Shown here: piece after piece, positions 9,626-18,008 of the stretch
How positions within the stretch are numbered: position 1 is the first letter of the stretch
Layout: each line of letters starts with the position of its first letter
Assembly (NCBI GenBank): GCA_039640495.1
Contig: CP046864.1
Coordinates: 3,335,001 to 3,399,000 of the forward strand
Source: Rhodobacteraceae bacterium IMCC1335
GTDB lineage: Bacteria > Pseudomonadota > Alphaproteobacteria > Rhodobacterales > Rhodobacteraceae
Direction of reading: 5' to 3'
DNA length: 64,000 bases
Position numbers and translations under genes: made by a program
The notes under the pieces: model-generated
Database searches by the model: none
What the model saw: the letters and a program-made list of their open reading frames with translations, nothing else
Told to the model about the DNA's origin: nothing

Positions 9626-10309
9626 ATGAGCTTTGATCGTTCGATTAAAATCGCCCCCTCAATACTCTCAGCGGATTTTGCCGATTTTGGCCACGAAATT
9701 CAGGCGATCGAGGCACAAGGGTGCGATTGGGTACATGTAGACGTGATGGATGGGCATTTTGTACCAAACCTCACATTTGGGCCACCGCTCTGCGCCGCCA
9801 TCCGCAAGCATATCAAAACCGTTATGGATGTGCATTTGATGATTTCGCCGGTAGACGCTTTTATTCAAGCCTATGCCGATGCAGGCGCCGATATTATCAC
9901 CGCGCATGTAGAAGCGGGCCCGCATAGCCACCGCACCATGCAAGCCATTCGCGCCGCGGGATGCAAAGCGGGCATCGCCTTAAACCCGGGCACACCCGCA
10001 AGCGCCATCACGCATCTGCTCGATATGGTGGATTTGATCTGCGTTATGACCGTGAACCCTGGATTTGGCGGGCAGAAATTTATCCATTCGCAAGTTGAAA
10101 AAACCAAAGAATTGCGCGCTATGATCGCGGATCGCCCAATACATATCCAGATCGATGGCGGGGTCACACCCGAAACCGCACCGCTCGTTTCGGCCGCTGG
10201 CGCAGATGTCTTGGTGGCGGGATCTGCCGTGTTTAAAGGCGGATCGGTTGCAAACCCTGACCCCTATGGTCACAATATCCGCGCCATACGCGCGGCTGCA
10301 AAAGGATAA
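9626..10309 (+). CDS. rpe: Ribulose-phosphate 3-epimerase
   Basis: Interconverts ribulose 5-phosphate and xylulose 5-phosphate in the pentose phosphate pathway (and Calvin cycle where present). 227 residues, TIM barrel. Diagnostic motifs are in place: IAPSILSADFADFG near the N-terminus, VDVMDGHFVPNLTFGP with the metal-binding His and catalytic Asp, DVHLMI, MTVNPGFGGQKFI, and QIDGGVTPETAP with the second catalytic Asp. It opens a three-gene set: the redoxin gene starts 4 bases after its stop, and gph overlaps the redoxin stop. An rpe-gph pairing is common in proteobacteria. Confidence 0.96.
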   Translation: MSFDRSIKIAPSILSADFADFGHEIQAIEAQGCDWVHVDVMDGHFVPNLTFGPPLCAAIRKHIKTVMDVHLMISPVDAFIQAYADAGADIITAHVEAGPHSHRTMQAIRAAGCKAGIALNPGTPASAITHLLDMVDLICVMTVNPGFGGQKFIHSQVEKTKELRAMIADRPIHIQIDGGVTPETAPLVSAAGADVLVAGSAVFKGGSVANPDPYGHNIRAIRAAAKG

Positions 10310-10312
10310 ACC

Positions 10313-10867
10313 GTGCCAAGTCTTCCACCCGTTTGCGACTTTAACTGGCCCGCGCCCGATTTTCAGCTTCCTGCAACGGATGGGCGGATGCTGTCACGAA
10401 ACGATATCAGCGGTCCAAAAGGCTGCTTGATCATTTTTATGTGCAATCACTGCCCTTATGTGTTGAGTGTCTTGGACAGAATACAAAGAGACGCGCGCGA
10501 TCTACAATCTATCGGCATTGGAGTGGCGGCGATCAACGCCAATGATGCCGCAGTCTATCCTGCTGATAGTTTTGAAAATATGGTCAAATTGGCCAAGGAG
10601 CACGGGTTTTCATTTCCGTATCTTTATGATGAAACGCAAAGCGTTGCTAAAGCTTACGGCGCGGCCTGTACACCGGATTTCTTCGGCTTTAACGCCGCCG
10701 GCGGGCTTCAATATCGGGGCCGGCTAGATGCATCGGGAAGAACCGCCGGAGCCACCGATCTACGCCGAGACCTTTTTGAAGCCATGCAACAAATGGTAAA
10801 AACTGGCCATGGGCCCGACGTCCAAATCGCCTCCATTGGCTGCTCAATCAAATGGAAACCAGAATGA
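10313..10867 (+). CDS. Thioredoxin-fold redoxin (AhpC/TSA-like) protein
   Basis: 184 residues, GTG start 4 bases after the rpe stop, so translation is probably coupled. The thioredoxin fold runs over residues ~8-150: APDFQLPATDGR at the N-terminus, then LIIFMCNHCPYVLSVLDRI with the CxxC redox pair C-N-H-C, the conserved YDETQSVAKAYGAACTPDFF stretch carrying the cis-Pro after CTP, and YRGRLDASGR. These features fit the 'thioredoxin family protein' group related to AhpC/TSA peroxiredoxins and ResA-like proteins, without a signal peptide, so it acts in the cytoplasm. The substrate is not known. Its placement between rpe and gph does not reveal a role. Confidence 0.85.
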   Translation: MPSLPPVCDFNWPAPDFQLPATDGRMLSRNDISGPKGCLIIFMCNHCPYVLSVLDRIQRDARDLQSIGIGVAAINANDAAVYPADSFENMVKLAKEHGFSFPYLYDETQSVAKAYGAACTPDFFGFNAAGGLQYRGRLDASGRTAGATDLRRDLFEAMQQMVKTGHGPDVQIASIGCSIKWKPE

Positions 10868-11520
10868 ACGCGCTGATTTTCGATCTTGACGGTACGCTGA
10901 TTGATAGCGCGCCGGATATACAGGCCGCCGTGAATAAAATGCTGGCAGAGGAAGGCATCGGCCCGCTGGATTTGGCAACCGTAATTTCTTTTATCGGCAA
11001 TGGAATGCCCAAATTGGTGGAACGCGTTCTGCGCGCGGTGCAGCTGCCGCAGGGCCGGCACAGCGCGCTCTATGAAAAAACCCTCTTGCTTTACAATCAG
11101 GCCCCCAGCGCGCTGAGCCAACCCTATGAAGGGGTGATCGAAATGCTTGAAATTTTGGCCGCGCAGGGGCATCGCCTCGCAATTTGCACCAATAAGCCTG
11201 CCGAACCCGCCCAACAAATTTTACAGGATTTCAACTTAGAAAGGTTTTTTGAGGTGGTCGTGGGTGGCGACAGCTTGCCCGTTAAAAAGCCAAACCCGGC
11301 GCCGCTGCAGCATTGCGTTGCACGATTGGGCGCTAGCGCCGCACTTTATATTGGTGACAGCGAAGTGGATTATGAAACCGCGCAACAGGCGCAAATTCCA
11401 TTTGTCTTTTTCACCGGTGGATACCGAAACGCCTCGGCAGCGTTTTTCCAGAACGCCCATCATATTGACCAGTTTAGCGCGTTACCAGCCTTGGCGGACA
11501 GCCTGTTAAAAAGGCCCTAA
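10864..11520 (+). CDS. gph: Phosphoglycolate phosphatase, HAD family
   Basis: Dephosphorylates 2-phosphoglycolate, produced by RuBisCO oxygenation or by DNA 3'-end repair. About 218 residues. HAD motif I is IFDLDGTLIDSAPD at the N-terminus (nucleophile Asp), motif II is the Thr of AICTNKPAEP, motif III the Lys of SLPVKKPNPAP, and motif IV YIGDSEVDYETA. The cap domain lies between. The ATG at 10864 is preferred to one 12 bases earlier because its ATGA overlaps the stop of the preceding redoxin gene, a usual coupling arrangement. Its neighbour rpe and the CbbR-like regulator would fit a Calvin-cycle history, but gph is also widespread without RuBisCO. Confidence 0.9.
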   Translation: MNALIFDLDGTLIDSAPDIQAAVNKMLAEEGIGPLDLATVISFIGNGMPKLVERVLRAVQLPQGRHSALYEKTLLLYNQAPSALSQPYEGVIEMLEILAAQGHRLAICTNKPAEPAQQILQDFNLERFFEVVVGGDSLPVKKPNPAPLQHCVARLGASAALYIGDSEVDYETAQQAQIPFVFFTGGYRNASAAFFQNAHHIDQFSALPALADSLLKRP

Positions 11521-11592
11521 CCCTGCGGTAAATGCTTTGTAAGCTGCGCCCTTCAGCGCCTGAGACCAGCCCACACCAGCAGCATAGTGATC

Positions 11593-11615
11593 GCCCGTTC
11601 AACGCTGTAACGGGC
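11593..11615. terminator. Hairpin between convergent gph and hydrolase genes
   Basis: A 7-base inverted repeat GCCCGTT (11593-11599) / AACGGGC (11609-11615) with a 9-base loop lies directly after the hydrolase stop codon and ~70 bases after gph. There is no clear T-run on either strand, so it is at best a weak bidirectional terminator. Confidence 0.4.
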
Positions 11616-12404
11616 CTAGGCAAGCACGTCGAGCAACCGGTCATTCTCAGGATCTTTTAACGCATCAATAACATCAAAATGGTGGCATTCAGGCGGTATC
11701 ACAGGCACCACTTGCCAAGCGCTGCCCAGCCATGCGGCTTGCTGCAAAAAAACCGGGCGTTCTGCTCCGCCCACCCAAATCCGCACATCGAGATCTGGCT
11801 TCGGGGCAAAAACCGGGCTTTCATCCCGCGCAGACGCGCTGTCCAGCTTAAACTCGGCGTTCATCGAGGTTTCTATCAATGGCCGTAAATCCGCCAAGGG
11901 CGAAATTGCCAAAACCCGTTTTATCCGTTCATGAAGCGCCTGAGGCAGCCCATCGGCGCATGCCATCCGTGCAACAAGATGCCCACCCGCCGAGTGGCCC
12001 GCCAAAATCAGTGGCCCCGCAATGCGCGCGGCGCTTTGCATGATCGCCTGCGATATCTGGCGGGTAATCTGCGCGATCGAAACGCGCGGGCATAGATCAT
12101 AGGAGGGCATCGCCACCGCCCATCCATGCGCCAAAGGTCCCTGCGCGAAATGCGACCAGTCGCTTTTGTCAAACCTCAGCCAATAACCGCCATGAACGAA
12201 GACGAATAGACCTTTGGGCGGAGTCTCTGGTAAGAACAGATCAAAGCGTTGGCGCTCGCTTTGACCATAAGCAATGTCAAGCTGGGCCGCATCGCGGGCC
12301 AACATGTCCACGCGAAACGCCGCAGCCTGCGATTTCCATCTTTCTATAAAACCCTCTGCCCCGGGAATAAATGGCGCATTGGCATAATCATTGTCTAAAC
12401 GCAT
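11616..12404 (-). CDS. Alpha/beta hydrolase, kynurenine-formamidase-like
   Basis: 262 residues of an esterase/lipase-type alpha/beta hydrolase. The oxyanion-hole motif HGGYW (in FVFVHGGYWLRFDKSDW, residues ~70-87) is the signature of arylformamidases, and the nucleophile elbow GHSAGGH (residues ~136-142) supplies the catalytic Ser. The acid and His are probably in SPVFAPKPDLDV and CHHFDVID near the C-terminus. Kynurenine formamidase converts N-formylkynurenine to kynurenine and formate in tryptophan breakdown, but no kynureninase or tryptophan dioxygenase is nearby, so a different ester or amide substrate is possible. It is divergent from the semialdehyde dehydrogenase gene; the 79-base gap holds a palindrome. 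Confidence 0.75.
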   Translation of the reverse strand: MRLDNDYANAPFIPGAEGFIERWKSQAAAFRVDMLARDAAQLDIAYGQSERQRFDLFLPETPPKGLFVFVHGGYWLRFDKSDWSHFAQGPLAHGWAVAMPSYDLCPRVSIAQITRQISQAIMQSAARIAGPLILAGHSAGGHLVARMACADGLPQALHERIKRVLAISPLADLRPLIETSMNAEFKLDSASARDESPVFAPKPDLDVRIWVGGAERPVFLQQAAWLGSAWQVVPVIPPECHHFDVIDALKDPENDRLLDVLA

Positions 12405-12417
12405 TGAGCTTTTTCAT

Positions 12418-12434
12418 TTTGTCCACTGGACAAA
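12418..12434. promoter_or_regulatory. Perfect 17-base palindrome, probable operator
   Basis: TTTGTCCA-C-TGGACAAA has 8-base arms around a single central base, and sits between the divergent hydrolase (start 12404) and semialdehyde dehydrogenase (start 12484) genes. A TTGACA at 12437-12442 directly follows and could be a -35 element, although no good -10 box follows at normal spacing. The GT...AC layout resembles operators of GntR-family regulators. Binding protein unknown. Confidence 0.55.
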
Positions 12435-12483
12435 GTTTGACAGAGTTGCTTTGGCTTATGAAGCGTTATTTGGAGAAAAAGCT

Positions 12484-13962
12484 ATGTTAGACGCCCACAC
12501 CAACTTGTCCAGCCTGTTAAAAGATCCCAGCCTCTTGGTAACGCAAGCCTATCTGGCCGGAGAATGGGTGGACGGAGATAATGAAGCCCGCTTTGAGGTT
12601 GTGAACCCTGCCCGCGGCGATGTGATTGCGAAGGTGGCTGATATCAGCCGGGCCCAAACGGCCCAGGCCATCGATGCCGCAGACAAGGCGCAAAAGCTTT
12701 GGGCTGCCCGCACCGCCAAAGAGCGCAGCGTTATTTTACGGCGCTGGTTTGATTTAATGGTGGAACATACGGATGATTTGGCGCTGATCCTGACGGCCGA
12801 ACAAGGCAAGCCATTGGCAGAAGCCAAAGGCGAAATCGCCTATGGCGCTTCCTTCATCGAATTTTTTGCCGAAGAGGCCAAACGCATTTATGGCGAAACC
12901 ATCCCGGGGCACCAACCTGATAAACGCATCATGGTGCTGAAGCAGCCGATTGGCGTTGCCGCCTCAATCACGCCTTGGAACTTTCCCAACGCGATGATCA
13001 CCCGCAAAGCGGCTCCCGCCTTGGCAGCAGGATGCGCATTTGTAGCGCGGCCCGCCTCTGAAACGCCTCTCTCGGCGCTGGTAATGGGGGTTTTGGCCGA
13101 GCGCGCAGGCCTGCCCAAAGGTGTGTTGTCAATCCTCCCCGCCACGCAGGCCGCCGAGATTGGCAAAGAATTTTGTGAAAATCCGATTGTGCGCAAACTC
13201 ACCTTTACCGGATCCACCCCAGTGGGTCGAAGCTTGCTGCGTCAAGCCGCAGACAGCGTGATGAAATGTTCTATGGAACTGGGTGGCAACGCGCCATTTA
13301 TTGTATTTGATGATGCCGATCTCGACGCCGCAGTGGCCGGCGCGATCATGTGCAAATTCCGCAATAATGGCCAAACCTGCGTTTGTGCGAATAGGCTCTA
13401 TGTGCAAGCGGGCGTTTATGACGCCTTTGTCGAGAAGCTGACGACAGCCGTGGCCGCGCTCCAGGTGGGTGACGGGCTGGAAGAGGGCACCGCTTTGGGC
13501 CCGTTGATCAACCAGAAAGCCATTATGAAAGTACAAGAGCATATTGCCGATGCCACCGCCAAAGGTGGCACCGTGCAACTGGGCGGGCAAACGCTGCAAG
13601 GCTCCGGGTATTTTCTAACCCCAACCATCATTACCGGCGCCACAAAAGACATGAAAGTCGCCCAAGAAGAAACCTTTGGCCCGTTTGCGCCTCTGTTCAA
13701 ATTTGAAGATGAAGATGAAGTAATAGCTCTGGCCAATGATACAATTTTTGGCCTAGCCTCGTATTTTTATGCCAAAGATCTGAGCCGTGTTTACAAAGTG
13801 GCCGAGGCCTTAGAATACGGGATTGTAGGCGTTAACACGGGTATAATTTCCACCGAGGTGGCACCGTTTGGGGGCGTCAAGCAATCAGGGCTTGGGCGCG
13901 AGGGCAGCCATCATGGCATCGAAGATTATCTGGAAATGAAATATATCTGCCTCTCCGTCTGA
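12484..13962 (+). CDS. gabD: NAD(P)-dependent succinate-semialdehyde dehydrogenase
   Basis: 492 residues of the aldehyde dehydrogenase superfamily, GabD type: oxidises succinate semialdehyde (from 4-aminobutyrate) to succinate. The GabD pattern is clear: TAEQGKPLAEAKGEI, SFIEFFAEEAKRIYGE, AASITPWNFPNAMITRK, SETPLSALVM, FTGSTPVGR, MELGGNAPFIVFDDADL with the catalytic Glu, and NNGQTCVCANRLY with the catalytic Cys. The start at 12484 is supported by GGAG 8 bases upstream; the longer frame to 12391 runs into the divergent hydrolase gene and is rejected. No GABA transaminase is adjacent. A palindrome 50 bases upstream may be its operator. Confidence 0.9.
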   Translation: MLDAHTNLSSLLKDPSLLVTQAYLAGEWVDGDNEARFEVVNPARGDVIAKVADISRAQTAQAIDAADKAQKLWAARTAKERSVILRRWFDLMVEHTDDLALILTAEQGKPLAEAKGEIAYGASFIEFFAEEAKRIYGETIPGHQPDKRIMVLKQPIGVAASITPWNFPNAMITRKAAPALAAGCAFVARPASETPLSALVMGVLAERAGLPKGVLSILPATQAAEIGKEFCENPIVRKLTFTGSTPVGRSLLRQAADSVMKCSMELGGNAPFIVFDDADLDAAVAGAIMCKFRNNGQTCVCANRLYVQAGVYDAFVEKLTTAVAALQVGDGLEEGTALGPLINQKAIMKVQEHIADATAKGGTVQLGGQTLQGSGYFLTPTIITGATKDMKVAQEETFGPFAPLFKFEDEDEVIALANDTIFGLASYFYAKDLSRVYKVAEALEYGIVGVNTGIISTEVAPFGGVKQSGLGREGSHHGIEDYLEMKYICLSV

Positions 13963-14184
13963 TACCGCTATGACGTCGCGCCATCGCCTTGCCCGTCAGT
14001 CTGCGCTGTAGGCTGCAGCTCAAAAATGCCGTAAGACGAGCAGAGGCTCGATTTAAAACTGAGCCGGCTTGAGGATGAGCAAGCAAGTTCCCCTCTGTTG
14101 TAAAAACGGATTGCGCAGGATCTGGGTTGCCCTCCTCCGAACGTGAAGACAAACCGGGGCAATAATAAAAAAAGGATCAGCCTC

Positions 14185-15096
14185 ATGCGATTAGGGCCAA
14201 TGGATTCGGGACTACTGGTACTTTTATCTCTGCTTTGGGGAGGATCCTTTTTATGCGTTGGCATCGCGGTACAGGAATTGCCCGTCTTGACTATAATCGC
14301 CCTCAGGGTCAGTCTGGCTGCGCTTGTGCTCTGGGGCATCGTGCTCATGCGTCACAATCAGTTGCCGCGCGACTGGGCAGTTTGGCGGGCTTTTCTAGGC
14401 ATGGGTCTGCTGAATAATGTCATCCCCTTTGGATTGATCGTTTTCGGACAACAAACCATTGGCGCCGGCCTTGCTGCCATTTTAAACGCCACAACCCCCT
14501 TATGGACCGTTCTTATCGCGGCTGTGTTTCTGGACGATGAGCGATTTTCGAGGCAAAAGCTCTTTGGCGTTCTGTTGGGCTTGCTTGGGGTGATTGTTAT
14601 GGTTGGACCAGATGCTTTTAAAGGCTTATCACAAAGCCTAGGCGCGCAACTGGCGGTGCTGGGCGCAACACTTTCCTACGCATTAGCTAACGTGTTTGGA
14701 CGGCGCTTTGCCGCGGCGAAAATCAGCCCCCTGCAGACCGCTTTGGGGCAGGTCACCGCCTCATCGTTTGTTTTGATGCCCTTGGCGCTGATGATTGATA
14801 CGCCTTGGAGATTTGCACTGCCGAGCAACGCCGCGATCCTGGCCATTATTAGTTTGGCCGTGCTGTCAACCGCATTTGCATATTTGCTGTTTTTCAAAAT
14901 TTTGGAACGCGCAGGGGCTACAAGTGTGTCTCTGGTCACCCTTTTAATTCCACCCTCAGCAATCGGGATGGGAATGGTATTTTTGCAGGAAAGCTTGCAA
15001 AGCGCGCATTTTATTGGTTTGGCCTTGATCATTTTGGGTTTGCTCAGCTTGCAAGGAAGGCTGTTCCGTCTCAGCAGGCTAAAACAAGCGGATTGA
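14185..15096 (+). CDS. EamA/DMT-family transporter
   Basis: 303 residues with about ten hydrophobic segments in two EamA repeats (residues ~6-135 and ~150-285), the drug/metabolite transporter topology of inner-membrane exporters. Typical elements are LSLLWGGSFLCVGIAV at the start, IALRVSLAALVLW, GAGLAAILNATTPLWTVL with the ...P.. signature, and the second-repeat STAFAYLLFFKILERAGAT. Substrates of this family range from amino acids to metabolites; none can be assigned. The ATG at 14185 is chosen because AAGGA lies 8 bases upstream; an ATG at 14143 in the same frame has no site. The 222 bases before it contain nothing recognisable. Confidence 0.88.
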   Translation: MRLGPMDSGLLVLLSLLWGGSFLCVGIAVQELPVLTIIALRVSLAALVLWGIVLMRHNQLPRDWAVWRAFLGMGLLNNVIPFGLIVFGQQTIGAGLAAILNATTPLWTVLIAAVFLDDERFSRQKLFGVLLGLLGVIVMVGPDAFKGLSQSLGAQLAVLGATLSYALANVFGRRFAAAKISPLQTALGQVTASSFVLMPLALMIDTPWRFALPSNAAILAIISLAVLSTAFAYLLFFKILERAGATSVSLVTLLIPPSAIGMGMVFLQESLQSAHFIGLALIILGLLSLQGRLFRLSRLKQAD

Positions 15097-15150
15097 CCCG
15101 CATTCAAGGCCTCGTTACTGAGCAGCACCTGAAAGAAAATGGATCACAAG

Positions 15151-16062
15151 ATGGCAAGGCAGCGCAAAGGCCGCAACGTATCAGGATGGTTGATTATAGA
15201 CAAACCTGTAGGGATAACATCTGCCGCTGTCGTCAATAAAGCCAAATGGGCGCTCGGGGCCAAGAAAGCCGGCCATGCGGGCACTTTGGACCCAGAAGCA
15301 ACGGGGCTTTTGGCGCTGGCCTTTGGCGAGGCAACAAAAACCATTCCTTATATCACAGATGCTTTGAAAGCCTATGAATTCACGGTCAGATTGGGCCAGG
15401 CAACCAATACGGATGATGGCGAGGGGGAACTAACGCGCCAAAGCGATGCGCGGCCCAGCGACGCCGATATCAAAAACGCCTTGCTGTCTTTTATTGGCGA
15501 TATTGAACAAGTGCCACCAAAATTCTCAGCGGTGAAAATCGATGGCCAGCGCGCCTATAAACTGGCGCGTTCGGGGGCGGATATCGCGCTTGCGGCACGC
15601 CCGCTTTTCGTTGACTCGCTTTTGTTGATTGATCGCCCCGATGCAGACCATGTGGTGCTAGAGCTCACCTGTGGCAAAGGTGGCTATGTGCGCGCGATCG
15701 CGCGCGATCTGGGCCAAAAACTGGGATGCTTTGGGCATGTGGTTCAATTGCGACGGATCTGGTCTGGGCCCTTCGATCTGGATCAGGCCGTGAGCATCGA
15801 GCAGCTCGAAGCGCTTGCAAAAACCCCCGAGCTAGATCACAAATTACTGCCGCTAAAAGCGGGGCTCAGCGACGTAAGCGAAGTCCGCTGCACCGCAGAA
15901 TCAGCGGCCAAATTGCGCAATGGCAACCCCGGACTGGTGATCGCGCAAAATCTTCAATATGGCGATTTATGTTGGGCCGGCTTTGAGGATGAGCCTGTCG
16001 CCATCGGGCATTATCAAGCCGGTATGCTTTACCCCAACCGCGTTTTTCTGCCAGATCGGTAA
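15151..16062 (+). CDS. truB: tRNA pseudouridine(55) synthase
   Basis: Makes pseudouridine 55 in the T-loop of tRNAs. About 303 residues. The TruB catalytic motif [17 protein letters not shown] carries the active-site Asp, preceded by the [16 protein letters not shown]-terminal motif; the [18 protein letters not shown] and [20 protein letters not shown] motifs and [12 protein letters not shown] follow in the usual order, then a C-terminal PUA-like segment. The ATG at 15151 (MARQRKGR) is preferred over 15139 because it matches the usual N-terminus in related bacteria and has GGA 7 bases upstream. truB is often close to rpsO and pnp in proteobacteria; here rpsO-pnp lies 2 kb downstream. Confidence 0.95.
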   Translation: MARQRKGRNVSGWLIIDKPVGITSAAVVNKAKWALGAKKAGHAGTLDPEATGLLALAFGEATKTIPYITDALKAYEFTVRLGQATNTDDGEGELTRQSDARPSDADIKNALLSFIGDIEQVPPKFSAVKIDGQRAYKLARSGADIALAARPLFVDSLLLIDRPDADHVVLELTCGKGGYVRAIARDLGQKLGCFGHVVQLRRIWSGPFDLDQAVSIEQLEALAKTPELDHKLLPLKAGLSDVSEVRCTAESAAKLRNGNPGLVIAQNLQYGDLCWAGFEDEPVAIGHYQAGMLYPNRVFLPDR

Positions 16063-16164
16063 AATGGTGAAAGGCTGCGCTGTGACGAGAGCACAAATTG
16101 CAAAGCGGGCGCAAAACAGCCTGCAAAACCTTGCAAAAGCCAAAAACAACGGCCAAACATACCT

Positions 16165-16674
16165 ATGATCAAACGACAGCACCAAAAAGGTGACGCATTT
16201 TCACAGGCCATTTATTCACCCTGCGAGCGTTATCGCTACAGCCTGACCAGAACCTGGCAAGACAGCGCGCCAAAAGTAAATTTTATTATGCTCAACCCAT
16301 CTACAGCAACGGAACTTCAAAACGATCCCACCGTTGAGCGCTGTGAGCAACGCGCCCGAACACTGGGGTTTGGTGGGTTTTGTGTGACGAATATTTTTGC
16401 CTGGCGCGATACAGATCCCAAAAAGATGCGCACCGCCGCCAACCCGATTGGGCCAGAAAATGATGCGGCAATCCTGAATGGCTGCGCTTGGGCCGATCAC
16501 ATCATCGCAGCTTGGGGTACGCATGGGGCACATTTGCAACGCGGACCCGCTGTCAAAACTTTATTGTGGACATTAAAAATGCCAATCTATCATTTGGGAT
16601 TGACCAAAGCCGGCCACCCAAAACACCCGCTCTATTTAAGCTACGCGCAACAACCGGAACTTTGGAGCACGTAA
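16165..16674 (+). CDS. DUF1643 family protein
   Basis: 169 residues, complete. The DUF1643 hallmark is NFIMLNPSTATELQNDPTVE followed by RC..RA...G, then VTNIFAWRDTDPKKM and the C-terminal IAAWGTHG and KAGHPKHPLYLSY motifs, which together may form a nucleic-acid or nucleotide binding fold; no function has been established that I know of. The conserved Asn/Ser/Asp residues are all present. The gene follows truB by 102 bases on the same strand and its last codons overlap a possible start of the DUF5665 gene. Confidence 0.82.
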   Translation: MIKRQHQKGDAFSQAIYSPCERYRYSLTRTWQDSAPKVNFIMLNPSTATELQNDPTVERCEQRARTLGFGGFCVTNIFAWRDTDPKKMRTAANPIGPENDAAILNGCAWADHIIAAWGTHGAHLQRGPAVKTLLWTLKMPIYHLGLTKAGHPKHPLYLSYAQQPELWST

Positions 16675-16938
16675 AAGCCGCATAAAGATCCTGAAATAAA
16701 ACGTCTCACACAGGCCATAGACGCCCTTCGAAACCATCCATTTTTACGCCTGAACAGCACCATTGCTGAACAAATTTGGCTTACCTTTTTGCGCAGCATG
16801 GCCTTCGGATTAGACTCGGCGCTAGGCGTAAGCTTTTTGGTTTACGTCCTTGTACAAACCCTCTCGCAATTTGCGTTTATTCCGATAGTGGGCGATTGGA
16901 CGGCGCAATCGATCCAGAAGATAGAAAGCAATCGTTAA
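16675..16938 (+). CDS. DUF5665 small membrane protein, start codon unresolved (possible frameshift)
   Basis: Frame 16675-16938 encodes 87 residues that match the DUF5665 pattern of Roseobacter-group bacteria: a short helical N-terminus (EIKRLTQAIDALRNHPFLRL), then WLTFLRSMAFGLDSALGVSF, a hydrophobic stretch LVYVLVQTLSQF and the conserved end FIPIVGDWTAQSIQKIE. Two closely spaced membrane segments are expected. No ATG, GTG or TTG precedes the conserved part in this frame; the frame opens after a TAA at 16672-16674. A TTG at 16662, inside the end of the DUF1643 gene, would read into this frame if the AAAA run at 16673-16676 were one base shorter, giving MEHVKPHKDPE. Either the sequence has an extra A, or an unusual start is used, or the gene is dead. 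Function unknown. Confidence 0.65.
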   Translation, partial: KPHKDPEIKRLTQAIDALRNHPFLRLNSTIAEQIWLTFLRSMAFGLDSALGVSFLVYVLVQTLSQFAFIPIVGDWTAQSIQKIESNR

Positions 16939-17023
16939 CCAAGGTTTCACTCTCAGATTGCATCCGTCATCCCCAATCCGCACAATATACCCGCGGGGCA
17001 GCTTGGGGGGCCACAGGGGCAGT

Positions 17024-17968
17024 ATGTTTTTCTTGGCAGGAATTTTCAGCGCGTTGATTCTAAGCGGTCTGGTGGTCATGATCGACAGCGATGAAGATGG
17101 CCAATTTGACGACACCGAAAATCTTGAGGATAATGGCGTTGACGCGCGCGAAACGCAGGAAGACCGCTTTGTAGCAGGTTCAGACGCAGCGGGCAGCATA
17201 GAATCCGGCAACGCCGCCGACAATCACCTTACCGGCACAATTGGCCCGGATCAGATCAACGGCTATGCGGGCCATGATCACCTTTCTGGCGGAGCTGGTG
17301 TTGATATTTTGATCGGCGGCGCAGGCAATGATCACCTTTGGGGAGGTGATCACAACGACCAGCTGCGCGGAGATGCTGAGGATGACATATTGAACGGCGG
17401 CGCGGGCGCGGATAGGCTTTTTGGCGGTTTGGGGGATGATCAGCTTTTTGGCGCAGCTGGACAAGATACGCTTTCAGGCGGCGAAGGCGATGATAATCTG
17501 CAGGGCGATGCGGGAAATGATGCGCTTCTGGGCGGCTATGGGGATGACAGATTAGAGGGTGGCGCGGGCAGCGATAGCCTGTTTGGAGGCCCGGGAGATG
17601 ATGTTTTAATCGGGCAAGAAGCCCGAGCCACTGCCGATTTTCTGAATGGTGGCGCCGGAAATGATGTTTTACAAAGCGGCGGAGCTGACAGCTTGCATGG
17701 CGGATCCGGTCAGGATCTGTTTCAAATCATCACAGCTGCAAGTGGGCCCGAAGATCTCACCGAAATCAGCGATTTCAACCCAAGCCAAGACCATATCGAA
17801 ATATGGATAAACGACCAGCAGCAAACCGATCCAATTATAGAAATCAGCCAAAATAATGCTGGCCACGCCTTGGTTTGGCTCAATCAAAACCCAATTCTAT
17901 CGGTTTTATCGGAAGAAAAACTGACTGCGGCTCATATTATTTTACGCCATGGTCCTGCAAACGCCTAA
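17024..17968 (+). CDS. RTX (hemolysin-type calcium-binding) repeat protein
   Basis: About 314 residues. One N-terminal hydrophobic segment (FFLAGIFSALILSGLVVMI, residues 2-20) looks like a signal anchor, directly followed by an acidic DSDEDGQFDDTENLEDNG stretch. Residues ~75-215 hold roughly a dozen tandem nonapeptides of the GGxGxDxUx type (for example GGAGNDHLW, GGLGDDQLF, GGEGDDNLQ), which bind calcium in a parallel beta-roll. The C-terminal ~90 residues carry a DFNPSQDHIEIWI motif common at the ends of Rhodobacterales RTX proteins and may hold a type I secretion signal. The hydrophobic N-terminus is unusual for type I substrates. No type I exporter is nearby. ATG 17024 is preferred to 16958 because of the signal-like start and AGGGG upstream. 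Confidence 0.8.
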   Translation: MFFLAGIFSALILSGLVVMIDSDEDGQFDDTENLEDNGVDARETQEDRFVAGSDAAGSIESGNAADNHLTGTIGPDQINGYAGHDHLSGGAGVDILIGGAGNDHLWGGDHNDQLRGDAEDDILNGGAGADRLFGGLGDDQLFGAAGQDTLSGGEGDDNLQGDAGNDALLGGYGDDRLEGGAGSDSLFGGPGDDVLIGQEARATADFLNGGAGNDVLQSGGADSLHGGSGQDLFQIITAASGPEDLTEISDFNPSQDHIEIWINDQQQTDPIIEISQNNAGHALVWLNQNPILSVLSEEKLTAAHIILRHGPANA

Positions 17969-18008
17969 TTTTCGCTTTTCATTTGCAGCAAAACCTATTA
18001 GAGCGCCG

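Noticed and set aside
9201..9629. 142-residue frame before rpe
   Set aside because: Low-complexity, Arg/Ser-rich translation with no recognisable domain, and it runs into the rpe start; more likely leader or non-coding DNA.
17250..17670. Short direct repeats, at first sight like a repeat array
   Set aside because: They are the codons of RTX nonapeptides in one open frame; spacing is 27 bases with degenerate sequence and no spacers, so not a CRISPR array.
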